Shown one piece after another: positions 11,501 through 16,854 of a stretch of DNA of 21,859 nucleotides. A program made the position numbers and the translations under genes. The notes under the pieces were generated by a model that worked only from the letters and a program-made list of their open reading frames with translations, did not search any database and was not told the origin of the DNA. The number at the start of each line of letters is the position of its first letter. Position 1 is the stretch's first letter. The DNA is from Bacteroidota bacterium. GTDB taxonomy: Bacteria > Bacteroidota > Ignavibacteria > UBA10030 > F1-140-MAGs086. The DNA is taken from the NCBI GenBank assembly GCA_005792205.1, contig SXSO01000121.1, forward strand, positions 1-21,859, written 5' to 3'.

Positions 11501-12778
11501 GATACAGTAATTACAGTTCCAAATCTTTTGAATGGAACATATTATGCAATTGCATTTGATTCTATCGGATGGAAACGATTTGGATATATAAAAAATGGAC
11601 AAAAAATTATTTCAATTGATACTGCTGTTCAAATTCTTTTTGAAACGGGAGGAGAAATTTCTACAATTTATTTTGTAAATTCAAATGCTGATTCTGCTTC
11701 TTTTAGAACTCTTCAACAATTCTCTACAACAATTACGGGAAAACCAAATAAACTAAAACCAAAAAAAGGTGTAGTTCTTGTTCATAATGATGCAAACTTC
11801 AAAGATACTGCATTTATCAGATTATTTCCAAAGAAACCAAAAACAATTATGATTTGTGGAGTAAATCAAATTGATACAGATAGTGCAAAAAAATATGGAT
11901 GGGTGGAATTTAAAAAATCTACAAATGTTGCTAAATATCTTCCACAAAATACAGAAGAAAGTGGATTTGATTTCTTTTTAAATGGAAAAAAATTTGTAAA
12001 AGGACTTAAAAATCCAAAGCAAACAAAATATCCAAATAGATTACTCGCAGAACTTATTCTATTGAAACTAAACATTGCAGCAAGTTATGGAAACGTAACT
12101 CCAAATGGTTTTGGTGATTTGATTTTTAACGATAATGGAAACAATTCTCACTTTTTAAATGGAAAAACAATTTATGAAATTGCTGGAACTCCTGCTCCTC
12201 CTGGAATTGGAATGTATCATGGATTTGTAGATAGTGTTTTAACTTATTACAACGGATTTGGAAATTATGATAATTTTGTGCAACCATATTTTACAAATTT
12301 AGCAGATGCAATTGCAATGATAAATAATGTGTTTTATGATTCACCAGATGTAAGCGATACAATTTCAATAAACCCATTGAAACTAAAAGGAAATAAACAA
12401 TTAAGTGAAGTTATGTTTTTAACTTCAAACCCAAATACAAAAATTTTTGAATATAATTTTTCAAACTACGTTACCACACCCACTGAATTTGAACTATATC
12501 AAAATTATCCTAATCCATTTAATCCAAATACAACAATTGAATTTTACATTCCAAATGAATCAATTGTTAATTTAAATGTATATAACATTTTGGGACAAAA
12601 AGTAAAAACAATTTTACAAAACCAGTTTTTAGAAAGTGGATTTAATGAAGTTGAATTTGATGGAAGCAATTTACCTTCAGGAATTTATTTTGCAAGAATT
12701 GAAGTAAAAGAAATAGAAGATGAAGAAAATGTTTCAAATGAAATTGTAAAACTCAAAAAAATGATGCTTTTGAAATAA
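2543..12778 (+). CDS. Giant T9SS-secreted modular beta-repeat surface protein
   Basis: About 3,411 residues. I chose ATG 2543 over an in-frame TTG at 2519 because it gives a compact signal peptide: basic MILKK, a hydrophobic stretch to about residue 20, and probable cleavage near SHT-ET. Order of parts: three blocks, each with a header (GDW/GNW...W-S-P-x-G-[IV]-P-T..DSV), an array of beta-strand repeats built around 'GNWTNNGTF', 'F-N-G..QTIS' and 'NFYNL', and a tail domain (NFGxIG...RTTGT...RYFEV...LKxWxS). Four ~105-residue KDxDG repeats follow, then an uncharacterised domain containing LLKLNIAASYG, then a type A T9SS sorting domain (YQNYPNPFNPNTTIEF, NILGQKV, SGIYFARIE, ending KKMMLLK). The composition (Asn, Thr, Ser, Gly, Ile rich, very few Cys) suggests a long beta-solenoid. 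The protein is therefore probably exported by Sec, moved across the outer membrane by T9SS and anchored or released. Adhesion or cell-surface structure is the likely role, but no binding or catalytic domain is recognised. Its TAA stop overlaps the next start (TAATG). Confidence 0.85.
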   Translation: MILKKFILYQIFVTILFINISHTETKRAIATGDWSSPSMWSPIGVPTSSDSVIIDQTGTGEQITVTISNSNVLCKSLSVSPTNLETESVLQISNGKILTVNNKIFIAQNGTLEIVSGTINIAGDFELRGNFISGTNNNIRFFGGNLTQQILGTIVPVFSNLIINKVVGTQVKLSINTNVSNNFIDSSGIFDIQSFLFSRTTIGGSFFLGDNGEIKIGGTNSFPINFSTYTLLKLSTTTFYGTSQTIVNRNYGNLIIAGSGTKTTSESIVINGNFTINNGTTFSGGSNRNHKFYGNFINNGNFTVSTNTEVEFGGIQEQTISGNSTTFRNLKINKTNSSLTLQTNILINNGKIVVSTGTFNLSTFTANRITSGDSLAIYDGILKMSGTNNFPNNFQSVYFSTTSTCEFNSQSSQNIPTYIYGNLKIGGNGSKIISNPIQIFGNIEIDTFATLQNLSELNSISISKNLICNGKFENAGTTNFVSNTIFSGNGILKFSIIQISGILNDGGKTFYIHKNFTNNGIYTSSGTAIFDSTFEQTISQTNFYNLIVNKNNSSVKLLGNVSLQNNFTLQNGTFSTENNTFTVSKNLEIQNGIFNPTSSQISIGGNFICDGVFQYGNSTLNLNGTTQQLFDGIIFFNLSLSGTGKKIQQKRNSTIFGNLSIDANTEFNDNGFSDTLLGNLINNSKIYSTGKIIFNGNTTISGNGSFKFFDISILTNANLVATGKTFFVKGNWENFGNFTSCDSVIFDSTLSQIVTTGKFKNFIVRKTPGDIILNNNDTIFNDLKIESGNLNTNGISNLIVGNNINISSNGNLKSNSTSIFVGGNWENNGTFQNDFSTIIFNKNGNQNINFTHFYNLIVNGSGNKIFTNGFQTNGNFSIYQNSNCIDTSNSTTTINGNLIVSGSFIHSNGNLNFSGNTTLSGDGTIQFGNVNITNILNDGGKNIFVKGNWNKTGTFVAIGKLIFNGSLSQTISTSNFFDFEISKTQNTVTLNGELTIDNDFKINIGTISTGNLNNKINVFGSVDIAQNGVLIANSSEIYVSGNWKRNGVFNSGNSTVIFNGTSEESLYTSNFYNVKFANGGSKAKLIVGNSYSVANNFTIENTTVVLESGTITIGGNWTNNGTFNSITGTVAMNKNGNANFSGTTTFNSFIIEPQTTIKIDSLSKIIISESGNLTENGYIVGKLECSQKMTIPNTNYNFGNIGVEINFTNSSPDTIQIIRTTGTTPIGLNQSITRHFEVNAKNNSNLNLKFYYKSIKELNGEIENKLKVWSKESQFISWNKKNSQVDTLNEFLNISDLVSKKIYGFSSTEVRTFAIENGNWNDSSSWSPSGIPTIEDSVLIPLNKVTLIYQDEITQIKSINILGTLNLSQNSQLKIFGHWKNSGTFSSNVGKVIFNGINQTIGNSKFYDIQFSNSGTKTAIGTFDVNGSVEIDSNVIFNGGLFGHTFAKNFITNGQFISMGQIIFDGNEPQTISKNKFNNVVFTGSGIKTFTGEIDIDGFISINANTTVDAQTFSHKINGDFSKHSTATFLHSIGTITFNGANQNISGINIGNVIFAGNGTKNIIGNLVINGNLTIEQNVTFKPNNSIDTVYGNWTNNGTFDSANSTICFNGNNQTINSSNFNNLILSGNEITFTGIINVAQNFGIENNCEVDGGIFTHTFYGNWTNNGRYIPNFSTVKFVKNGTVNFLGNTDVYNLIINSGTTLNVDSNSTINLIEELTENGYLNGKIKKTEFISTTGVPFSFGGIGSTLIVGGSLPDSVTIISIRKKIPIGFVSNQAIQRYYEVKTKNQITSANLGLVYDETNELNSQNETTLKIWKSINNGISWAREIGSIININLDSISFTTSIDSNAIFAISSSSVKTFAQQSGNWNNSDFWSPSGIPTINDSVYISFGKSVTISGNDSVVCFGLYNNGTLTFENDGKIVIAGGFTNSGTINSNLETAYFSGSPTIFNGTANFYNIVISQLRTLKMNQNSHLKIAGTFTKIGNLDISSFSPNYIEYNSSQPNQTIAALSYNNLILSNGGNKTTAEKIYVSQKFQIGTNTIFSDNNDTVEVKDSLNVLGNYSASGIFICGGNTIISGGGTISLANVSIPNLRTFSTGTQNLSISGNIYNNGTFQSNSLITLNGNGKIISGDTITQFYKLKVTGNITANSDISISDSFNVTNQFYSLATTRIVGVNPSALLGKPILTNVVLESGKMLRLTISSVLEIRGIFTNNGILETSLYSPNTVWFSSNSSSIPKASYWNLQLSGGNSKTATDTIIIKGDFIVDSSTVFDGGNSSVRFSGTDSKLYSTANGIVKFNNVIIDMLRSFNAQNFGIEVKGNWTNNGVFLSTGTVTFNGNSSQQISKSGFYNIVFSGNGNKNLISGPTTIDGNLTLNAGITFRPDTTTLLLKGNAINNGAVFQGGTSNFIFNASQNQTITGSFPFNNLRIHNPFGVNLNTSISVEGNLQTTSGKLITGNNDITLGNNGTLTESGQNLVLGKIKITRNVLSNSENNFGNIGFKMTAIGTAPLQTVVTRTTGTQLKGNGVDSTHYSIKRYFDISPQVNSNLNATITFYYDDTEIPLPHTEQTLRLWNSTNSGTTWNVIGGTVSSSQNSITKVGVNSLEKLTASSISLQPKTAVVRVYRDTDGIDSTINDWVSTNWNMEIKRGLIGGQTVAKTNSDTMLYVDTLSETSYTVTIGDSLNWYHKAYIVDTVLTKSDTTSFPFSFPEINVRTIKFSVFHPSKITMRMLKDLDGNFETTNDRILIKWNFSLLKNGILRKKNTNSFNLVDSLLEDYTFLAQASDSGGWRSIGYIINDTIFVDSLQKQANVYFNVANGGNITIDFINFASNTIAVRQLKDFDGNISTTNDRYERIWNLKLFDSTGINLITETNSKKLVINDLPDGKYYAVQAESLSWKPIGNILDGITSTDTTRKKLITISGGDSISLDFLSVHLNTIVIKNFKDIDNNFSNDTGYYLIPWNIKLRKNTLSGGSPTDLLLNIVSDTVITVPNLLNGTYYAIAFDSIGWKRFGYIKNGQKIISIDTAVQILFETGGEISTIYFVNSNADSASFRTLQQFSTTITGKPNKLKPKKGVVLVHNDANFKDTAFIRLFPKKPKTIMICGVNQIDTDSAKKYGWVEFKKSTNVAKYLPQNTEESGFDFFLNGKKFVKGLKNPKQTKYPNRLLAELILLKLNIAASYGNVTPNGFGDLIFNDNGNNSHFLNGKTIYEIAGTPAPPGIGMYHGFVDSVLTYYNGFGNYDNFVQPYFTNLADAIAMINNVFYDSPDVSDTISINPLKLKGNKQLSEVMFLTSNPNTKIFEYNFSNYVTTPTEFELYQNYPNPFNPNTTIEFYIPNESIVNLNVYNILGQKVKTILQNQFLESGFNEVEFDGSNLPSGIYFARIEVKEIEDEENVSNEIVKLKKMMLLK
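2622..6470 (+). repeat. Block 1: header, beta-repeat array and tail domain
   Basis: First and longest of three blocks in the giant protein. It opens with a WSPIGVPT header (about 2622-2706) and runs through many degenerate beta-strand repeats. Successive GNW landmarks lie near 4728, 5013, 5380, 5664 and 5885, so units vary from about 75 to 120 residues. It ends in a tail domain from about 6055 (LTENGY, NFGNIG, RTTGT, RHFEV, LKVWSKES). The repeats are protein-level and diverged, not exact DNA repeats. Confidence 0.7.
6470..8118 (+). repeat. Block 2: header, beta-repeat array and tail domain
   Basis: Second block of the giant protein. The header (about 6475-6562) contains WSPSGIPT. The array carries GNW/GDF landmarks followed by FNG..Q-T/N-I repeats, including GNWTNNGTF near 7318 and GNWTNNGRY near 7527. 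The tail starts near 7688 (LTENGY, FGGIG, RYYEV, LKIWKS). A 26-nt stretch of the header (6518-6543) is identical in DNA to the block 3 header (8168-8193). Confidence 0.7.
8119..10375 (+). repeat. Block 3: header, beta-repeat array and tail domain
   Basis: Third block of the giant protein. The VKTFA linker and WSPSGIPT header (about 8119-8210) lead into beta-strand repeats with GNWTNNGVF near 9508 and an FNGNSSQQIS unit. The tail starts near 9950 (LTESGQ, NFGNIG, RTTGT, RYFDI, LRLWNS). It is the last solenoid-like block before the KDxDG repeats. Confidence 0.7.
10405..11690 (+). repeat. Four tandem ~105-residue KDxDG (SdrD B-like) repeats
   Basis: Four protein repeats with a period of about 317 nt begin near 10405, 10724, 11041 and 11356. 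Each opens with a strand plus an acidic turn (YRDTDG, LKDLDG, LKDFDG, FKDIDN), continues to a W-N-[MFLI] strand, and closes with a W...GYI/GNI element. The acidic turns resemble the calcium-binding turns of SdrD B-like/Cna-B-like extracellular domains. The family match is by eye and calcium binding is inferred. Confidence 0.6.
12487..12778 (+). other. T9SS type A C-terminal sorting domain
   Basis: The last ~96 residues of the giant protein. They show the three usual landmarks: FELYQNYPNPFNPNTTIEF at the front, NVYNILGQKV in the middle, and SGIYFARIE before the terminal KKMMLLK. In type IX secretion this domain directs cargo through the outer-membrane translocon and is normally cleaved off. 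An acidic stretch (EIEDEEN) is inserted between the last strand and the KLKKMMLLK end, which is slightly longer than usual. Confidence 0.9.
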
Positions 12779-13779
12779 TGAAACTTTGCACATTTGAAAT
12801 TCATACAAAACTTGGACGATATCAACGAATTGGTGTTTTATTTCGCGATGGAATTTTGGACTTAAACTTCGCTGCAGCAGCATATCTGTTTCATCTTGGT
12901 GAAGCACAACCATATAAAATTGCAAATTCACTTTTGCCTTCTGATATGCTTTCATTCTTACAAAATGAAACAACTGGATTTACGTTTGCAAAGGATTCAA
13001 TAAATTTTTTCAACGAAAATTTTCAAAATAAAAAAATTCCATTTGGATTAAACGATGAAACAATTTTTTATTCGTTTGATGAAATAAATTTAAAATCTCC
13101 TCTCCCCACTCCAAATTCTTTCAAAGATTTTTACGCATTTGAACAACATGTAAAAAAAGGGTTTGAAAAACGAAATGAAGAAATGCCAAATGAATGGTAT
13201 GAAATTCCAGTTTATTACAAAGGAAATCACAACAATTTTTTTGGACCAAATGATGAAATTTTTTGGCCATCATTTACTGAAATGTTGGATTACGAACTTG
13301 AAATCGCTTTGATAATTGGAAAAACAGGAAAAAATATTTCTGAAAAAGATGCTCTAAACTATGTTGCAGGATTCACAATATTAAATGATTTTTCTGCTCG
13401 CGATATTCAGAAAAAAGAAATGAAAGTTCGTCTTGGTCCTGCAAAAGGAAAAGATTTCGCAACATCAATTGGACCATATATTGCAACAATTGATGAGTTT
13501 GAAAACATCTATAATTTGAAAATGACGGCAAAAGTAAATGGTGAAACTTGGAGTGAAGGAAATTCAAGTTCAATGTATCATAAGTTTGAAAAAATAATTG
13601 CTTTTGCTTCAATGGATGAAATGCTTTTTCCCGGAGATGTAATTGCTTCAGGAACTGTTGGAAATGGATGTGGATTAGAATTAAATAAATGGATACAACC
13701 AAACGATGTAATTGAACTTGAAATTGAAAAAATTGGTATATTAAAAAATAAAATTGTAAAAAAATATGTTTCCACTTAA
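12778..13779 (+). CDS. Fumarylacetoacetase (fumarylacetoacetate hydrolase family)
   Basis: 333 residues. Hydrolyses 4-fumarylacetoacetate to fumarate and acetoacetate, the last step of homogentisate (tyrosine) breakdown. Residues known from mouse FAH are all present: DFY...QH at Asp117 and His124, with the same seven-residue spacing as metal ligand Asp126 and catalytic His133; E-L-E at Glu173/Glu175 (Glu199/Glu201); NDFSARD at Asp204 and Arg208 (Asp233/Arg237); and GKDF at Lys225 (Lys253). This is much stronger than the generic FAH-fold pattern and supports true fumarylacetoacetase. It is shorter than the ~420-residue animal enzyme, the short bacterial form. ATG 12778 shares one base with the previous TAA, and its 3' end overlaps hmgA by 14 nt. 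The overlap and the hmgA neighbour give strong functional context. Cytosolic. Confidence 0.9.
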   Translation: MKLCTFEIHTKLGRYQRIGVLFRDGILDLNFAAAAYLFHLGEAQPYKIANSLLPSDMLSFLQNETTGFTFAKDSINFFNENFQNKKIPFGLNDETIFYSFDEINLKSPLPTPNSFKDFYAFEQHVKKGFEKRNEEMPNEWYEIPVYYKGNHNNFFGPNDEIFWPSFTEMLDYELEIALIIGKTGKNISEKDALNYVAGFTILNDFSARDIQKKEMKVRLGPAKGKDFATSIGPYIATIDEFENIYNLKMTAKVNGETWSEGNSSSMYHKFEKIIAFASMDEMLFPGDVIASGTVGNGCGLELNKWIQPNDVIELEIEKIGILKNKIVKKYVST

Positions 13780-14863
13780 AAAAGGAATAACAACTTCGCA
13801 AGCACATGTTGATTTACCAAAAGGAACTTATGAAGAAGAACACGGACGAAAAGGTTTTTTTGGGAAATCTTCTCATCTCTATCATTTGAATCCTCCAACA
13901 GGATGGATAAAATTTGAAGGAAAACTAAAACCTCATTGTTTAGATTTAAATAAACTTGAACCAACTGATTTAAATGATAAAAACGGAAGTCCAATTTGTG
14001 TGCTTGGAAATAATGACATTAAACTTTATGTTTCAAAAAGAAGTGAAGAAATGCCGTTTTATTTTCGCAATGCTGATGGTGATGAACTTTACTTCATTCA
14101 TAAAGGAAAAGGAAAAATTGAAACCGACTTTGGACCACTCAATTTTGAAAAAGGTGATTACATTGTAATTCCACAATCTGTAACTTATAGAATAATTCCT
14201 GAAACAAAAGACAATTTTTTTCTCATTACACAATCTAAAACAGAATTTAATCCTCCTGAAAAAGGACTAATTGGACAACACGCATTGTATGACAATGGAA
14301 TAATTGAAACACCAGAACCAACTCCAATAATAGATAATAAAGAATGGGAAATAAAAATAAAAGTTGAAGATGAGTTTTCATCTGTTTTTTATCCACATAA
14401 TCCAATTGATGTTATTGGATGGAAAGGAAATTTAACAGTATGGAAAATAAATATGAGAGATATTCGTCCAATTATGAGTCATCGTGTTCATCTTCCTCCA
14501 TCTGCTCACACAAGTTTTGTAACACGAGGTGCAGTGGTTTGTTCATTTCTTCCACGACCTTTGGAAGAAGAAAAAACGGCACTCAAAGTTCCATTTTATC
14601 ATAGAAATACTGATTACGATGAAGTTATTTTTTATCATGATGGAATTTTTTTTAGCCGTGATGATATAAAACCCGGAATGCTCACACTTCATCCGAGGGG
14701 AATTCATCATGGACCTCATCCTAAAGCACTTGCAAATCAAGAAACTAAAACAAGAACAGATGAATATGCAGTTATGCTTGATGGATTAAATCCTCTACAC
14801 ATTACAACAGATGGAGAAAAAACTGAAAATCAAAATTACTGGAAAAGTTGGCTTACAAAATGA
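13766..14863 (+). CDS. hmgA: Homogentisate 1,2-dioxygenase
   Basis: 365-residue non-heme iron(II) dioxygenase that opens the ring of homogentisate to maleylacetoacetate. Double-cupin architecture: the N-terminal cupin shows GDELYFIHKGKGKIETDFG followed by GDYIVIP. The C-terminal cupin carries the iron site, FYHRN with His279, DYDE with Glu286, and HPRGIHHGPHP with His315, matching human His335/Glu341/His371 by motif. It belongs to the shorter bacterial form, compared with about 430-445 residues in Pseudomonas or human. ATG 13766 lies inside the fumarylacetoacetase gene and its TGA overlaps the next ATG (ATGA), so translation is probably coupled on both sides. No Shine-Dalgarno sequence is seen. 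4-hydroxyphenylpyruvate dioxygenase, which supplies the substrate, is not in the window. Confidence 0.93.
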   Translation: MFPLKKGITTSQAHVDLPKGTYEEEHGRKGFFGKSSHLYHLNPPTGWIKFEGKLKPHCLDLNKLEPTDLNDKNGSPICVLGNNDIKLYVSKRSEEMPFYFRNADGDELYFIHKGKGKIETDFGPLNFEKGDYIVIPQSVTYRIIPETKDNFFLITQSKTEFNPPEKGLIGQHALYDNGIIETPEPTPIIDNKEWEIKIKVEDEFSSVFYPHNPIDVIGWKGNLTVWKINMRDIRPIMSHRVHLPPSAHTSFVTRGAVVCSFLPRPLEEEKTALKVPFYHRNTDYDEVIFYHDGIFFSRDDIKPGMLTLHPRGIHHGPHPKALANQETKTRTDEYAVMLDGLNPLHITTDGEKTENQNYWKSWLTK

Positions 14864-15462
14864 TTACAATTCATTCAAACGAAACTGATACAAAAAATAT
14901 TTATAAACTTATGATTGGCACTATTGTTCCACGTCCAATTGCATTTGTTTCAACAGTAAGTAATGATGGAATAAATAATCTTGCTCCATTTAGTTTTTTT
15001 ATGGGAGTTTCTGCATCTCCTCCAACACTTGCAATTTCAATTGCAAAAAAGGGATTTGTTGGAAATTATAAAGACACCAATAAAAATATTTTAGATACAA
15101 ATGAATTTGTAGTAAATATTGTAACTGAAAATATTGCAAATGCGATGAATTTAACTGCAGGAGAATTTGCTCCTGAAATAGATGAATTTAAAATTTCAAA
15201 ACTTACTCCAATTCAAAGTAAGTTTGTAAAACCAAAACGAGTGAAAGAATCTCCAATAAATATGGAATGCAAATTGATGCAAGTTATAGAAATTGGAAAT
15301 CCAACAACGACAAATTTAATCATTGGAGAAATTATTTGTTTTCACATTGAAGAAAATATTTTTGAAAATTTTAGAATTGATATTGAAAAACTTAAACCAA
15401 TTGCTAGATTAGCAGGAAATAGTTACTGTAAAGTAAATGATATTTTTGAATTAACTCGTTAA
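14860..15462 (+). CDS. Flavin reductase-like FMN-binding protein
   Basis: 200 residues from ATG 14860, which forms an ATGA overlap with the hmgA stop. An in-frame TTG at 14848 would add four residues and is less likely. The split-barrel flavin reductase/FMN-binding family is shown by PRPIAFVST (residues 24-32), NLAPFSFF (40-47) and SPPTLAISI. The C-terminal IARLAGNSYC is also typical of the DIM6/NTAB-like subgroup. Such proteins bind FMN and reduce flavin with NAD(P)H or act as uncharacterised flavoproteins. The tight coupling to hmgA and fumarylacetoacetase suggests a role in aromatic catabolism, perhaps supplying reduced flavin to a monooxygenase encoded elsewhere, but no partner is visible here. 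It is not a maleylacetoacetate isomerase by sequence. Confidence 0.82.
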   Translation: MITIHSNETDTKNIYKLMIGTIVPRPIAFVSTVSNDGINNLAPFSFFMGVSASPPTLAISIAKKGFVGNYKDTNKNILDTNEFVVNIVTENIANAMNLTAGEFAPEIDEFKISKLTPIQSKFVKPKRVKESPINMECKLMQVIEIGNPTTTNLIIGEIICFHIEENIFENFRIDIEKLKPIARLAGNSYCKVNDIFELTR

Positions 15463-15477
15463 AAATAATTATTTATT

Positions 15478-16854
15478 ATGAAAAAAAGTTTCGTTCTACT
15501 TGTAATTCTTATTTTATTTTCATGCAAGGAAAATACACCAATTGATAGTAAAATAGATGATCCTTTTAACTTGAGTATTCCTTACAATGTAACTCCAAAT
15601 TCTGTGGATTTAAGTTGGAGTTCTTACATTAATTCTGACTTTGCAAAATATGAAATTTATTATTCTTTAGATAGCAATTTTATTTTGGATAACTCAACTT
15701 TATATCAATCTATAACCAAAAAAAATCAAACTAGTATAACTGTTTTAAATCTCATTTCTGATACTATATACTATTTCAAAGCACGACTTTCAAAAACGAA
15801 TGGAAATAAAACTGATTCTAAAATCCAAAGTGCTATAACTTCAAACCCTGAACCTTTTTATTTAACATTACCTTACAATGTAACTCCAAATTCTGTGGAT
15901 TTAAGTTGGAGTTCTTACATTAACTCTGACTTTGTAAAATATGAGATATATTACTCTTTAGATAGCAACTTTATTTTGGATGACTCTACTTTATATCAAT
16001 CTATTACTAACAAAAATCAAACTAGTACAACTGTTTTAAATCTTATTTCTGATACTACATACTATTTCAAAGCACGACTTTTAAAAACTAATGGAAATAA
16101 AATCAATTCTAAAATCCAAAGTGCTATAACTTCAAATGAAATATTAATTACACTTGGTTCACCATTTAATATTACATACAATTCAGTTAAGATAATCTGG
16201 AGTAAGTATTTAAGAAATGATTTTCGTAAATATGAAATCCATTTTTCAAAGTCAAGTGGATTTGAACCAAATGAAAATACGCGATATGAAACTATAAACA
16301 ATGAAGATATCGACTCAACTACAATTGAAAACCTTGAACCAAATACAAAATATTTTTTCAAAATAAAATTGCTTTTAACAAATGGGAGATATTTCATATC
16401 CGAAGAAAAAAGTGGAACAACTTGGGTTTTACTCTTTGATAAATTTGAAGATATAGTTGGATGGATTGGCGATACTTTAATTCTTTATAATGAAGATGAT
16501 CCTCCAGATCCATTTGATACATCTGCAATTTATTCAGTATTCGCTTTTAATAGTGTAAATTTAACTAACTACAAAACTGTAAAAATAGAATACTCTGCAA
16601 AAGCAAAACCTTGGATTATTCCTGCTTCAATAAGAACTGGATTAAATTTTTATGCAACACGATATGATACAATTCCATTGAATACTCACTCTGTGCAAAA
16701 ATTTACAAAGTATATCTATGACTATCAAATTTCAAGTCCTGAACAATCAGATATTTTCTTTGAATATGAAATGGGTTCACAAGGATATAGTGATAGATTG
16801 ATAATATTTGATGTAAAAATAAGTGCTGAAAGAATTTTCAATTCAAAAAAATAG
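15478..16854 (+). CDS. Lipoprotein with three fibronectin type III-like repeats
   Basis: 458 residues. A short basic-hydrophobic signal (MKKSFVLLVILILFSC) ends in a lipobox-like LFSC with Cys16, so it is probably lipid-anchored to the envelope. Three FN3-like domains follow at about residues 35-123, 132-220 and 229-318. Each has a PYNVTPNSVDLSWSSY-type first strand, KYEIYYS in the middle and a YYFKARL strand near the end. Copies 1 and 2 are nearly identical, whereas copy 3 is clearly diverged. The remaining ~140 residues (from about 320) look beta-rich, with LLFDKFEDIVGWIGD at the front, and match nothing I recognise; a jelly-roll-like binding domain is one possibility. ATG 15478 is 15 nt after the flavin reductase gene, and the TAG stop is immediately followed by the next ATG. 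The binding partner is unknown. Confidence 0.75.
   Translation: MKKSFVLLVILILFSCKENTPIDSKIDDPFNLSIPYNVTPNSVDLSWSSYINSDFAKYEIYYSLDSNFILDNSTLYQSITKKNQTSITVLNLISDTIYYFKARLSKTNGNKTDSKIQSAITSNPEPFYLTLPYNVTPNSVDLSWSSYINSDFVKYEIYYSLDSNFILDDSTLYQSITNKNQTSTTVLNLISDTTYYFKARLLKTNGNKINSKIQSAITSNEILITLGSPFNITYNSVKIIWSKYLRNDFRKYEIHFSKSSGFEPNENTRYETINNEDIDSTTIENLEPNTKYFFKIKLLLTNGRYFISEEKSGTTWVLLFDKFEDIVGWIGDTLILYNEDDPPDPFDTSAIYSVFAFNSVNLTNYKTVKIEYSAKAKPWIIPASIRTGLNFYATRYDTIPLNTHSVQKFTKYIYDYQISSPEQSDIFFEYEMGSQGYSDRLIIFDVKISAERIFNSKK
15580..16136 (+). repeat. Near-identical tandem direct repeat of the first two FN3 domains
   Basis: Two 266-nt copies, 15580-15845 and 15871-16136, sit at a period of 291 nt (97 codons). 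I count about 19 differences by eye (roughly 93% identity), a good share of them at third codon positions. This is a recent in-frame duplication of one FN3-like domain inside the lipoprotein gene; the third domain (from about 16162) does not share the DNA similarity. Confidence 0.9.

Larger units (their letters stand above)
12778..15462 (+). other. Homogentisate-degradation gene cluster
   Basis: Three overlapping genes, fumarylacetoacetase, hmgA and the flavin reductase-like gene, are joined by 14-nt and 4-nt overlaps and so almost certainly share one transcript. They cover ring opening and the final hydrolysis. Maleylacetoacetate isomerase and 4-hydroxyphenylpyruvate dioxygenase are absent here and must be encoded elsewhere or be unnecessary. 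No promoter is apparent directly upstream because the cluster abuts the giant surface-protein gene. Confidence 0.8.

Noticed and set aside
2707..12075. Many antisense open frames of 60-116 codons across the giant gene
   Set aside because: They are shadows of an AT-rich, Asn/Thr/Ser-rich repeat gene, have no recognisable domains and lie opposite a well supported reading frame.
14848..14859. TTG start for the flavin reductase-like gene
   Set aside because: ATG 14860 forms a standard ATGA overlap with the hmgA stop and starts right before the conserved N-terminus.
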